Positions 22,725-35,300 of a DNA stretch of 64,000 nt are shown one piece after another. Position numbers and translations under genes: made by a program. Source of the DNA: Choristoneura fumiferana (lineage: Eukaryota; Arthropoda; Insecta; Lepidoptera; Tortricidae). The notes beneath the pieces are model-generated. The model searched no databases, was not told the DNA's origin, and saw nothing but the letters and a program-made list of their open reading frames with translations. The stretch is taken from positions 3,152,943 through 3,216,942 of the forward strand of contig NC_133495.1 of the NCBI RefSeq assembly GCF_025370935.1, read 5' to 3'. Position 1 is the first letter of the stretch, and each line of letters starts with the position of its first letter.

Positions 22725-24438
22725 TCTTAGTTTATTATAAGCCGGCCAACCATCCGTAATTGGCCATATTTTACTTAAGTGTCTCGTAGTATACTCCTCA
22801 GGGTCATTGGTCGGTCTTTAGCTTAGACTAGACCAAAGAATTCTGTACCTCAGACGATTGTCATAACGGTTGTAAATATTTAGTGTTAATTATTGTCTTT
22901 GTCAATTTTGCTAGTACCCTCTTTTATTTGTCGATTATTCCAACAATTGCATTTGATTTTAGAATATTTTTAATTTAACACGAGATTGTGTCCAGTTTTT
23001 TTTATATAAAAAGTTTTTGATAATCAGATTGTTTTATTTGTTTATTACTAAGCCTAGGGCGCAGGATAAATGAAAAAGTACTCTTTTAAAACAACATTTA
23101 TTTTTACATACATTAAGTCGGATTCAAAATGCCTGAAACATACTGATTTTTGTACACATCAGTTATAGATAATTATTAATTTTATGGACAGTAAATTATA
23201 CATTTTCTGCACGAATCTAAGAAAACAATAGAAATGATAAGCGTTTGTTATTCATTAACCACCTCGCAGTACACTACTATACACATAAATATTAAAAAAA
23301 TCACTTTTATCTTAGGAATTTCATAATTAGGTTCATTCATATATATGTATATTTTAAATTAATTTCGATAAAAATATAGATTCTCAGTTATATTTAAACG
23401 TAGGTAGTAAGAGTAGGAGCGGAGTGCGGCGGCGGCGGCCGCGAGGTTCGTGCGTCCAATACCAACTCTAGACGAAGTGAGTTACTGCACTATGCTAGAG
23501 AATACCTAACAAACAAAACGCTACGGAAATCGAGAGAAATATTACGTTTGTGCTACGATTGGAAAAAGAATCTATGAGCTCTAGTTAAATGCCGTCGTTT
23601 AGTATTTTACTAGGAAGGGTACGGCGGGACTCGCGCCTACGAAGGGTAAAATGTTACCAAAATATCAGCAGACTGCGGCTGCGCTCTGAACACGACCAGC
23701 TCGCCTCGCACGCGCGCGTTCATCCACTTAACGACTATGAAGATATATTAAAAAAGGAGGAATCGTTCAATACTATTTTGTTTATTGGCAACGGACGTTA
23801 CAATCTACTTATAAAGGGTTCTGATCACGCCAAATGATAATTTAACACTACGTTATCAAAAAATGTCCCTGCGTCCAAACGAAACTGTTGGTCTTTCTGA
23901 AAAATGCTTTCGTAAAAACCTTCACCAAGCCTGACAACATCAACGTGCCATTTCGTCCAGTTTTAAGGCAAAATATCCTTACAGGAAAGTTGATAATTAT
24001 AATATCATTTGTGCATGTAGTCGGCAAAATTGACTTAAAACTCCATTTTTCAGAAAGGCAACTTCTCAAAAACCGCGGCAATCTCATTGAAATCAAAATA
24101 CCCTTAACCATTACACCTTAGTAACTTGTAAACTCGACATCGACGCTGGCAGTATTTCATCTAAATATCGAAAAACATAGAAGATATGCTATACTACTTT
24201 ATACATATTACATGAATCACTCGTTATTGCGTTTTTCTTAAATTGTACGAGTAAGGGAGGTTGAGGGTTGCCGATTGCAACAGTCGGTACAACCTATCTG
24301 CATTGTTGCATGCGTGTAACCCAGTAAGATAATAAGAAGCGTATCTATGCCAAGACTAGTCAGCTACCGTACAAGGTTTCGCTGGGCTAAGCTCGAAATT
24401 CAGGTGACGCTTTCGAAAATAAAAAGGATCACCCAAAC
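22725..24438. other. Gene-free interval
   Basis: AT-rich DNA with one GC-rich island at 23415-23450 (GGAGCGGAGTGCGGCGGCGG) and a slightly GC-richer stretch to about 23730. Open frames there (for example 23589-23837) are short and show no recognisable domain. I cannot support a gene; an untranslated exon or a distal 3' UTR is possible. Confidence 0.4.
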
Positions 24439-24450
24439 ACTACTCTTGCT

Positions 24451-25063
24451 ATGATTGGTTTTTTGGAGTCTTTTTGTATTTTTTATTTCAACTCCAAATT
24501 TGTTACTTTTACGGGTATCCCGTGAAACCATATCGAAAATACAAACTGAGACATGGATGCACAGAAAAACCAGAAAAAGAGACCAGCGCTGGGAATCGAA
24601 CCCAGGTCCTCAGCAATCCGTGCTGCGTGCTATAACCCCTACACCACCGCTGGACAGGAATCTAGACACGATTTTTTCCTATGCATACATATCTCAGGTT
24701 GCTTATTTCTTCTACGGTACTCATGCAGCAGCACTAGCGACATCTATGTTCCGCTCTCATCGAGAGACGTCACACTCTTTCGGAACCAACCGCTCACCCA
24801 GACAACTTGTCTTGAGTGTGACGTCTCTCGATCTCGATGAGAGCGGAACATAGATGTCGCTAGTGCTGCTGCATAAGTAGCGTAGCAGAAATAAGCAACC
24901 TGAGATATGTATGCATAGGAAAAATTCGTGTCTAGATTCCTGTCCAGCGGTGGTGTAGGGGTTATAGCACGCAGCACGGATTGCTGAGGACCTGGGTTCG
25001 ATTCCCAGCGCTGGTCTCTTTTTCTGGTTTTTCTGTGCATCCATGTCTCAGTTTGTATTTTCG
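24451..25063. mobile_element. Large fold-back element with two tRNA-like sequences in inverted arms
   Basis: Arms of about 250 nt are near-perfect inverted copies, each carrying a tRNA-like unit (read outward in the right arm: A box TGGTGTAGGGG, B box GGTTCGATTCC, near 24946-25015). The short spacer around 24790-24815 contains ACCAACCGCTCACCCAGAC. A direct duplication ACTACTCTTGCT flanks the whole at 24439-24450 and 25064-25075, so the dimer inserted as one unit. A single-arm relative is at 58640-58895. The open frames across it are transposon noise. Confidence 0.85.
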
Positions 25064-25854
25064 ACTACTCTTGCTGTTAGAAAAAATATATCATGTTTGA
25101 GATTCGCGCAACGCAATCCTGACTAACTTTACCCACCGGTAAAGGACTTCGAAACGCATTCGCAAAGCAATTTTTATGTTCTATTTATAATCGTCTAAAC
25201 CACAGAATGCGGGACGTATTTAGTTTATTTACAATTATTTCATGTCATGGAAAGCGTAATGGATTTTCAACGAAATGCTTCGATTTTATTTTCTTGATAA
25301 AAACTGCAGCGTACAATTTTGGTTTCCGTGCAAATTACTTACCCTCGGGTTTGCCAATTGACATGGACACCTCAGCTTGAATTAATAAAAGATAGCTATA
25401 AGCAAATGTTAGGGTTTTCTGGAAAATTAATTAAAAATCTGGCAAAACTGATCCATCGAAATTACATTTAAAATTATTTTATTTGCTCAAAGACTGTTTT
25501 GTTCTGCTTAGAAACCGTTTGATTTATTTTTTACCAACGAAGACAATTCAATTAAAAACATGAATAGTCTATGTAAAAAGATAATTGCCTATTGTTATGC
25601 AGATAAAAGATTTATTATGTATATTGTATTGTGAAATTACTTATCTCTTGTTGGCGTGATCCATTTACTTATAGCTTCTCTCATTATTCATAATTCTTAA
25701 AAAAAAACCGGTATTGTTCTGTCAAAGCATTGCTTTGTAACCTTAAGTTTTAAAGCGTTTTGCATTTATATTTCGCGTATTAAAGTGACATTTTATTTTT
25801 GCGGTTTCAAAGGCTGTTTTTAAACGGAATTTATCGTATTCCAACCAACTAGAC

Positions 25855-26019
25855 CAGTGGTTCTTAACCTTTTAAATTGGATGATTATATCAAATCGTTG
25901 TGGCAGGGATCACCAACTTTTATCAGTGAGATAGGTATAGTAATTTATTTAATATTAAAATGTCTACCAAAACGACTTGTAATGCCTTATCGGATTACCA
26001 GCAAGGTTAAGAACCCCTG
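25855..26019. repeat. hAT-type MITE
   Basis: The left end CAGTGGTTCTTAACCTTTTA and the right end GCAAGGTTAAGAACCCCTG are inverted, and CAGxGGTTCTTAACC is a familiar hAT terminus. The flanks AACTAGAC (25847-25854) and GACTAGCC (26020-26027) agree at 6 of 8 positions, consistent with a decayed 8-bp target duplication. Confidence 0.8.
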
Positions 26020-26711
26020 GACTAGCCGATAGACTGACGTCCTCGCGACTTGCACCTATGCATTACCCAATATTTTTGTCTCGCATTCCTTCATTTAATG
26101 CGATACACTAGAACTTACTTAAATAGCTACCAAATAGTTTTTTATTTTATTTTTAAGATACATATACAATAAGTTTAAGATGCCATGTTAATTTTAATTA
26201 CACGATGGTTCTAAAGTAATGGTTGATTTGTGCGGAGGGAAGGTCGCCCGATTTTAGGTTAACTACGTTTACGGGGTAAGACAAGAGTCTCACGCCGGTA
26301 CGCTGTTGCTTGCAAAACAGAGGTAGGTACCGCGTTGCCCAAACTTAAATAATCGTTGGCAAACTTAGACGACCTCCGGACGCAGCGCGGCCCTCCCTAC
26401 ATCTTCGTGAGACGTCACTACTTACATCCAAGTGAAACTTAATGATAGTCAAAAATAAATAAAATACAATTTCGGTAGTTATATATTTAAAAAATAATAA
26501 CGATAAGTGTTACGTTTAGAAAAGCAAAATAGCATTGTTACTTTACACGATAGAAGGGCATTGCTTGCTCGTTATGACTCCTTGTTTATTGGTAACATCG
26601 GGTGCTCCTCGGACTCTCGCTATGGCACATAATCAATACCTCCAGCCCCACATTCTTATATTAAGGACCATATTGATTGGGCTAAATAATTAATATACAA
26701 CGATTAACAAC

Positions 26712-26764
26712 AGACGCCGTCTTCCGTTGGACGAGAGCACCTCGCCCAACGGAACACGACGTCT
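26712..26764 (-). ncRNA. Candidate RNA hairpin (24-bp stem, 5-nt loop)
   Basis: A 24-nt arm, a 5-nt loop and a second 24-nt arm. As minus-strand RNA the stem has two G-U wobbles and one G-G mismatch; as plus-strand RNA the same positions are C-A, A-C and C-C mismatches. That asymmetry favours minus-strand transcription, which is the strand of G-alpha-s. It could be a 3' UTR structure, a small-RNA precursor or an element relic. No known microRNA was recognised. Confidence 0.35.
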
Positions 26765-28410
26765 AATTAAAATTTTACATTTTACAGATTCACGAGTGAA
26801 ATAACGTTAAGAATAGATCTTTCGTAATGTAATATAAAGATTTCCTATAATAGCTTAAGGGTAAGTACATGAACCAATTACTCTTTATATAAATAAAGAT
26901 AATGCTATTTTTACTAATTATGTTAGAGTGAAATTGTTAGTAACATTTTGTACTTACGGCTACGCGTGTCCATCTTAAAAACAACGAAAAAACGTACAAT
27001 CATAAGTTTATAACTATATACCGAATAATATGAAATATTCATTTAAATCAAATACTGCTAAGAATAAGAATTATTTCTCGACGCCGCATCTCATACGGTC
27101 GGCTGTATCTTTGGACCTTATTATTACTAAAAGCTCAGTAGGTATATTAAAAAATATTTAAACTAACGTAAAACTAAGCGAAGCTCATGCCCGTGTTATT
27201 ATTTAGTCAAAAAATTGTGCTACAATAAACGTATCGCTAAACATGCTAACTCGTAAACGATACAAAACTATACCATCGTATTGGAAGACGTACAATTCAT
27301 AAAAACTTAAAAAATAATTTGTAATCCTAACGAAAAATCGTTAACTGAAATAATATAATTGAAAAAAAAAAAACAATAACGAATAATTATTGAGAAAAAT
27401 AAGCTAGATATAGTGAAAAAAATATCTTTGTAGACAAAAATATACAGACATAACAATTCATTTTCATAAAAGAAATTCTATTAATTTACGTAAAGGGTCA
27501 TCGTGCTATAATAATCTATACATTTGTATATATTTGACTATAAAACTCCTGATGCACGTGTGATATATATTGAATAAAACCAGGTTCATATTTGTGTTGG
27601 TTCGAACCCCGTCAACGCTTGTGCAGAACCGCCTTAGTATAAGCCCGAGAGACGTTTTGAGCGCTGTTGCTTGGTATAACTGGCATGGTTGACATTTAAA
27701 AGAATCACCTCAGCACATCACTATTAACTTGCAGAGCGGTCAAACGTCAAAACAGCATGAATCAGGGTTAAAAATGTGCGTTGCAGCAAATATGCTTTTA
27801 ATAAAGTAAGGGTATATTTTCAATTATTTTCCCGTCACAGCTTCTATAGAAGCCGTCTAAATAAATAGAATTTGGCCTAACTTTGAGCGTACTAACTCGC
27901 ACCTTTATGTATGCTGGACTTGATGAAATCAATTATTTTAACATTTAGCTTTAGCTCGGAAAAGGGAATATTCTAGCCTCAGAAAACACCACTTTACATT
28001 AATGATCCTTAATATAAATAATGGTATTTACAGACACAATGTCGCTACGAGTTCTGGCCTTTCACATAAGCCCACACGAAGTCACTTGATAACATTATAT
28101 ACGATACGTACGAAATATTCCAGAATTATTATAGTGTCATATGCCAGAAACATGAAAATATTAATTGTTTAAGCGAAATTATTGGTCATTATTGTGAATT
28201 GACAACAATGATTTGACTATAAAATGTTTCCGACATATGCCAGTAGTTTACATATGCCATTTGGACGCTAGCTATAGAGGCAGATCGCGTTTGGCACTCA
28301 AAAAACCGGTAAAACAAACGCAAACGTCACAACCAACGTAACGTAATCGAAACACTAAAGCGGGTACTAAAAGAGGATTTAAATTTATGGCCGCTTAAAA
28401 ATTAATTAAT

Positions 28411-28478
28411 CTGTCATCTCCCAGGATAACAGGATCAAAGGAATTTGGGCACAAGTTTGTGCCTCTGGGAGAGGACAG
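28411..28478. repeat. Compound hairpin in intergenic DNA
   Basis: CTGTCATCTCCCAG pairs with CTGGGAGAGGACAG (one mismatch), and a second small hairpin, GGCACAA-GT-TTGTGCC, lies just inside. No family was recognised. Confidence 0.4.
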
Positions 28479-29491
28479 GTTAAGGTAGCAATGCAACAAA
28501 ACACGTGATTCCTACTAGCCAGCATAATATTTTTTTCTATTTGGTATTTAAAAAGTTGCATTCAAAAAGACTTTCAGACACAAGTCGGATAGGTTACATC
28601 ACTAGATTGAAAAAGAAAACGCGTTCCGTATTCAAAAAATTGTGACGTTTCGTTTCGTCATCGAAGTGGCCAGCGCGAAAGGCTAAGGCCACACACTCAA
28701 TAAATTCGAAGGTGCAATCAATCTATCTCTACCCGTTCCATAGAAATGAATAAGCACAGAATGACGAGCAGAATCGAAGGTTGAGTGCGTGGTCTCAGTC
28801 TTTGAACAAGCATTCGGAAACACCAGACGAACGGCTTGTAAATTAATATTCACTAAGGTAAACCATAGCATTTTATTATTCAAAAAATATGGAGGTTTAT
28901 TTTTGTCACATTTTATGAAATATCAAGAAATTTAAGTAATAATAAAGTTACAGAAACAGTGTTATTTTACAGTATTTCTTTCCATCGATCCTTCCTTCTC
29001 TAACGCGTGGGAGAAAAAGAGAAATACTTTCAATAATTTGTCACTAAGGCCGGTAACTTTCAGCTAAAAATTAAATATCATAAAACAACAAGGTCACAAT
29101 ATAGTAATACCTACTCAATTTCGAAAAGTCATCGAGTGCTGTTCTTTAACACTTGAAACTTTTTAAAATTAAGCATATTAAACTAGCCCTATATTATCGG
29201 AATTGTAACATTACTCTCTAATATTTGTTGTCAATAAATTGCTATAGTTTATAAAGGTCAGAGAGAGATCACAGTGACACGGGTCGCGAGACCTCAACAT
29301 CCAAACTACTGTCCGTGTTGAACTACTGCTCAAAACTAACTGAAACTGCGTCGATTCCGCATTCATTTTAACCTTGGTCGGTTAAGCTTGCTTATCAAAG
29401 TGGCATTGTTTAATTGAATTAAAAATAACCTATTTTTACATTGTTTTGGCTAAACATTTAATATAATGGCAGCAAGTACTGAGACCTTATT

Positions 29492-29606
29492 GTCTAATAC
29501 ACTTGGAATCACAATCGTTTTCACCATTTCTTCCTCTCACACGGTATAAGACGAGCGTAGAAAGAGATAGTGAATGCGATTGCGAACGCCAGCGCGTTAG
29601 ACTACG
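29492..29606. repeat. Small hairpin MITE, copy 1
   Basis: About 115 bp beginning TTGTCTAATACACTTGGAAT, with an imperfect long hairpin. The reverse complement of 59838-59950 matches it block by block (TTGTCT, CTTGGAATCACAATCG, GCCATTTCTT-like, GAAAGAGAT, GCCAGCGCG, GTTAGAC). Confidence 0.65.
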
Positions 29607-29657
29607 ACCTATGGACAGCGGACTATTTACTAAGAGTACTTAGTCTAGCCTAGAAAT

Positions 29658-29914
29658 AAATGGGCCAATCAACTTTTTTACCGACACTAATCTGTCCGCG
29701 ACATTTTTCAAACAATTGCAGATTTTTGTAAGTAAACATGTTTTTTCTGTGATTTAATAGATGGTGTACATGAATACATGTCATCCTACGTAAGTTCAAC
29801 CTATTAAACCGTGAAATATCTTGTTGGAAGTACGATTTTTTGGTAACGCCAGAGACAATTTTGGTAACGCAGGAGACGCCCAAAGTGTCGGTAAAATAGT
29901 TGATTGGCCCAAAT
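29658..29914. repeat. MITE with TGGGCCAATCAACT termini
   Basis: A 257-bp element: the left end GGGCCAATCAACTTTTTTAC and the right end GTAAAATAGTTGATTGGCCC are inverted, and the match extends through CCGACAC. A relative with related ends is at 31744-32213. Confidence 0.8.
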
Positions 29915-30522
29915 ACGATGAGAAGCCTTCATTAAAATTATCTGAATAATTTCTATCATGTCACTATCAATCGCTGAATTGAAAGCAGTGGCTGAAAGCA
30001 GTTTATTAGGTCACCTGCACTGGTGTAAAGTGCACGCGTCGAGAAATCGATTTAAATCGATCAAAAAAAAAAAAAAAAAGGGTTTTTCTACTCGCGTACT
30101 TTAATCTGCGTATTGTATTTTCTCCAAAATCACACATTCGCTCTTTTTAACGCTGAAGCAAAAGGTACTGTTTAGAAAAATGACATTACGGTCTGCGCAT
30201 ATCATTAAAAAGGGATTACAAAAAAAAAGTCGTTATTCAAACACTTTGTCAAATATGACGTGATACAATCATTCTACTAATTCCTGATTGAAATGAGCTG
30301 TAACCTAGTCAATTTGTTGCCTTGTGATTCGTAAAAATTATTCAATACTTGAAGATGGAATCACAAATTAAAGATCGTGATACCTGTAGCAAAAGTTATG
30401 AGTATTATAATGGTAATGTTGATATAATTATTTGTCAATTACAGTATTTTTAGTCGTAGCAAATCATTTATTATCATCATAACTGTGTCAAATCTTTTGT
30501 TGTTTATAATACTATAATTAGA

Positions 30523-30755
30523 GATCCTGACTACGAAGCCTGAGGTCCCGGGTTCTATTCCCGTGTCGGGGCACATATTTGTATGAAAAATACGAATGAT
30601 TGTTCTCGGGTATTTGGTGTTTAATATGTATTTAAGTATGTATCTATCTATATAATTATATTTATCCGTTGCTTAGTACCCATAACACAAGCTTTGCTAA
30701 GCTTACTTTGGGACTAGGTCAATTGGTGTGAATTGTCCCGTGATATTTATTTTAT
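30523..30755 (+). mobile_element. tRNA-derived SINE (family A), plus strand
   Basis: The 3' part of a tRNA-like head (CCTGAGGTCCCGGGTTCTAT with a B box-like GGTTCTATTCC) is followed by CACATATTTGTATGAAAAAT, GTTCTCGGGTATTTGGTGTT, TATCTATATAATTATATT, ATCCGTTGCTTAGTACCC and GGGACTAGGTCAATTG, ending in TGATATTTATTT. Best-preserved plus-strand copy of this family here. Confidence 0.8.
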
Positions 30756-31743
30756 TTATAATGTCCACGCAATATGAGCTAGAAATAGATCGATTGGCTG
30801 GACTGTGCTAATTTCTGCCGTCGTTGTATAGGTATAAAGCTTTTTTTAATCGACTTAAACCGATTCCGCGCCCATACGCGCGATGTGGGAAGACACTTAT
30901 CATGCTTATGACCACAATCTAAGCTAAGTTAATCATTCAATAAGTTTCTGTTAAAAAAATACATTTTGAATACAAGCTTTTTTGCTGACTGTGCTTGCAT
31001 TGTCATCAAACTTACATAATTAGGAAAGTGGGACAAAATGTTGCAAGATTTGATCCAATAAACGGCAAGAAACAAAAGCTTCTTCACGTTGTTTATGGCA
31101 GCCACTTGATGTTTAGGTACAAGGTGCTTAAGCGACCAAGTTTCGAGTTTGCAGTTCAACAGGGCGTAGACAAGTTACGTAATACGTGTATATAAGTAAT
31201 ACAAATGTTGTAAATATTGCTGTGCCCGGGGGCATTTGGTGTCTTACGGTCGGCGCAGCGCGCTCCTGCTTCGCAGCATGGGTTTGTCTGCAATTATATA
31301 AAAGTTTGATATTTTCTGGTCTAAAAACTAGCTAGGTTAGTTTTTTTAAACATGGACATCCTTCGGAGGATTAATTTTGCCAGTGTTTAGTGGGTTTTGC
31401 CGTTGTACGGTAAAACATTCTAGAAAACGAAATATGAGAGCTAATGGGGGATGAAAGATGGCAGTGCCTAGTGCCTACTCATTTAAAAACTACTACAAGA
31501 AAATACACGGTGTACTCAAGTGAGGAAATGCACTATCGAACCATGGCTCGACAATGACTACCTTTTCAATTTTAAATTACTAATAGGTACTTAATTGTAA
31601 ACTTTACAGAAAGTGCTCTTAAAACAGTCACAACTTATTTAATCAAAATATAAAGCAATAGTTATGAGAATTCTATGTTATGCCGATTGTTATAAGATTT
31701 TTAGATATTCAATATGTTTATTAGGTTTTAAAGTCTTGTCATT

Positions 31744-32213
31744 TAAGGGTCAATCAACTTTTTCTTATCACTCGTTGCTATAGTTACGGTCTCCTGAGTC
31801 ACTCTTTAAACCGTAAGTTTATTGGATTAAAATATGCCAAACATACATTTTTGTGTTAGTTTTAAGCCCTTTTTAGGGTTCCGTAGCCAAAATGGCAAAA
31901 ACGGAACCCTTATAGTTTCGCCATTTTATGAGTAAATAGCAGCCTAAGGTATAAAATATACCTAAACTTGGAAGATAGAATAGAAATTCCATATAAAATA
32001 CGAAATCCTTAGAAAAATATTACTTAATTATTTCGTAATGGCTACGTAACCCTATTTTGGGCGTGTCCGACACGCTCTTGGCCGGTTTTTATGATTGGTC
32101 ATCTACTAAGCATGTTAGTATAATGTGACACAACATTTCTTCTACCAAACTGTACTACTTTTGTCCCCTCGCTGACGGGACATAACAACAAGAAATAGTT
32201 GATCCACCCTTAA
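31744..32213. repeat. MITE interrupted by a GGGTTCCGT-type repeat
   Basis: The outer ends TTAAGGGTCAATCAACTTTT and AAATAGTTGATCCACCCTTAA are inverted and resemble the element at 29658-29914. Between them, starting near 31874, is AGGGTTCCGTAGCCAAAATG with its mirror AACGGAACCC, the terminal hairpin of a repeat also seen at 37620-37710 and 45030-45125. Confidence 0.65.
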
Positions 32214-32349
32214 CTACAGTTTACGTAAATTTTGAGTTGATACTATCAATATTAGATTTTAAGAGCTTTTACATGTAAAATATTGCAATTTATTTTGCAA
32301 CCTTGTGCAGATGAGCGTGTACGCTGGGCAGTGTGCATTGTTTGATACC

Positions 32350-32378
32350 TGTGTGGGCGTGGGCGTGGGCGTGGGCGG
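32350..32378. repeat. GTGGGC hexamer repeat abutting the G-alpha-s stop codon
   Basis: Four tandem GTGGGC-like units directly beside the stop codon; on the G-alpha-s transcript they read GCCCAC repeats as the first ~28 nt of the 3' UTR. Likely a variable minisatellite. Confidence 0.7.
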
Positions 32379-35300
32379 TTAGAGCAGCTCGTACTGGCGC
32401 AGGTGCATGCGCTGTATGATGTCGCGACAGTCGTTGAACACGCGTTTAATGTTCTCCGTGTCGACGGCGCACGTGAAGTGCGGGTAGCAATAGTGCTTGC
32501 CGTCGCCTGACGCTGTGCTGATGCGCTGTAATAAAAAAAATGGCGTCAATAATAAATAGTAACCCTACTAATATTATAAATGTGAAAGTTTGTGAGTGAG
32601 TATGTTTGTTACTCCTTCACGCGGAAACGGCTGAACGGATTTGGGTGAAATTTGGCAAAAAGTTAGTTTATAACCTGGATTAAAACATAGGATACTTTTT
32701 ATCCCGATATTCCAACGGGATAGGGATAAAATCTCTAAATAACAACTGCTGGGCTTAGAGTCATGAAATTTGGTATGTAGGTAGGTGGACGTCTGGAATA
32801 ACACGTGGGCTACTTTTTATTCCGATATTCCCACGGGATAGGGATAAAATCTCTAAATAACAACCGCTGGGTTTAGAGTCATGAAATTTGTCATGGGTGT
32901 TTTAATTTAACGTCATCAGTGACGTTAAATTAAAACACCCATGACAAATTTACCACAATGTAATTTTAGGGAATTCCCTTGAGAATTTAATAAAATCCCG
33001 GAATTTCAATTCAACTGCTGTATCAAATGATTTACGCGTGCGAAGCCGCGGGTAAACGCTAGTAAAGAAATATGACAGGACACTTGACATCAATTAACCT
33101 AGTCCCAAAGTAAGCTATGCTTGTGTTATGGGGACTAAGCAACGGTTAAACATACTTAAATAGGCAGATACATCATCTCATCATCTCGACCTATATACGT
33201 CCCACTGCTGGGAACAGGCCTCCTCTCAGAACGAGAGGGCTTGGGCCGTAGTTCCCACGCGGACCCAGTACGGATCTGGTAGATACATACTTAAATAACG
33301 GAACATGAACTTAATGTGTCTCCGCCACGCGTGACGTCTAGACATTCATCTTCTTCAATCTCCCACTCACTCACACACACATTCTCATTCTAAACGCGGC
33401 GCGCCCGCTTAGCTCGATATATCGTTACTACTTTGAAAAAATCTCGTATCTCAAATCAATACGTCAACAAAATTTAACCTTGACGTAATGGTCATAAAGT
33501 GCACTCAGAAAAATTATCCATTTTGAATACGAGTTTTTTTTTAAAGTAGTGACGATATGATACCTACCGGCCGGCCCTACAACTTGTGACAAGTGTGACA
33601 GTGCAGTGTCAATCCAGCTCAATCCTCAGAGAAAGGACTTTCATCAGCTCAGCTCCATCACGCGGCGTCACCGCGTACCACGCCAGTTCACCACACGTAA
33701 GTCCTTTCCCATTTCTCCCACTTTCTAATCTCTCCGTCACGTGTTAGCCTAGCCTAGCGCTAACATAATACCTTGAGAATAGCGTGCATGTTTCGATATT
33801 TTTGACGACCTCGGCCGCTTCGAATCTGACTGCGACTGTACTTGTTACGCATGTATACTTACAAGGAACTCGTCCCGTATGAAGTACTTGGCACGCGCCA
33901 CTTCCGGGTGCTCGCGCGAGTCCGGCGGCGCGTCCGGTGGGACCTGAGATTCACAAATAGTAGATTATACAAAAAGAGCATAAAACGAGCCACTATACCC
34001 GAGACGGTCATATAGCCGCCCGAGCCGGTACGGCGAGAGTGGATAGACACGTCGAGGGGAAAATGGGTGTTGTTATTTCATCTCCTCGCAGTCGAAGTGA
34101 AACTCACATTTATCCGTCAAATAAAATTAATCAATGGGTGATTAAACAGCCCCTAAGAGTCAAAAATAGTGGACGCTACTATACTATGCAGCTATTGTGT
34201 GTCTGTCTGCTACCTGGTAGCGCGTGAACTCGCAGAAGTAGTCGTCGAGCCGCGACTTGCCGGCCAGCACCTTCTCCGCGAGTAAGTCCTGTTTGTTCAG
34301 GAACAGGATCACGGATATCGTGCGGAGCCATCTGGCGACAAACACAAGGATTAACTTTAATTGTTCAAAATATGCGACATTGCAGGGATCATGGTTCTAT
34401 CATTTTACGAGCGAAAAATGATTGCTGTAGCGCCCCTAGCGGACAAACGTCATAACACCTACGTCGATAAATTACAAAGCTATTACAAAAATCGCATCTT
34501 AATCGGTCCAACCGTTCTGGAGATAAATGGAAACATTCGTTTGCGCACAAACTTGCAGCCTAAACGCATACTTATGCCATCTCTGTTTTGTCGTGGGTAA
34601 AAAGGATTAGAGGTGAGACGGCTTAATAAGGCCAAATCCGTACAAAGCACCCAGCTGCACGTAATATCATGTGAGGTAGGGGTCAATCACGGTCAATTAT
34701 ATGTAAAAAAAAATCTTCCGACTACGTGTCCACAAGAAAACTAGAGATAAGGTTCACGAGTACCTATTTACTTTATTCAGCCCACACTTTTTTCGTTCTG
34801 TTTTTCGGGCCGATAATATTTCGTATTTTTTTAAATTCGGAAAAATAAATTTCGTGTTCTTTAGTAAACGAAATTAGTTCTTAGGAAATGTGAAATTCGG
34901 AGTTTTGAAAATTGAAATCAGCAAATTAGTAATAAAAAATATTTGTGACTATTCGGGTGTGGCCGTAGCAGCGGCAGCGCACCTGTTGTTCCATATGCTC
35001 TTGAAGAGGTCGAGCGACTCCCTGAGGCGGTTCTGCGTGGGGTCCTCGCGCAGCACCATGTTGTAGCTGCTGCAGGCCGTCACGAAGATGATGGCCGTCA
35101 CGTCGTTGAAGCACTGGATCCACTTGCGACGCTCGTCGCGCTGCCCGCCCACGTCGAACATGCTGCACACACACACAGACACACACACTGTATTCAGGGT
35201 TTCTGGTTTCTAGACCTTTTTTTTTCAGCGTGAAGAAGTAACACTCACTCACAAACTTTCGCATTTATAATGTTAGTAGGATTTCCACGGATTCGGTGCA

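Larger units (their letters stand above)
25076..32378. other. Gene-free interval downstream of G-alpha-s
   Basis: About 7.3 kb without a supported coding exon. It holds the repeats listed separately, several small hairpins and long AT-rich unique DNA (26100-28400). Part could be 3' UTR of the minus-strand G-alpha-s gene, whose stop codon is at 32379-32381, but no poly(A) site was assigned. Confidence 0.5.

Noticed and set aside
23589..23837. 82-residue plus-strand frame near a GC-rich island
   Set aside because: No recognisable domain, no splice support and no relation to neighbouring genes; coding potential cannot be claimed.
24553..25044. Mirror-image open frames of 95-132 residues on both strands (MDAQKNQKKR-type)
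   Set aside because: They arise because the two arms of the fold-back tRNA-like element are inverted copies; no protein domain is present.
34926..35264. 112-residue minus-strand frame overlapping a G-alpha-s exon
   Set aside because: It is an alternative frame of G-alpha-s exon 6 reading through both splice sites; the correct frame gives [12 protein letters not shown].
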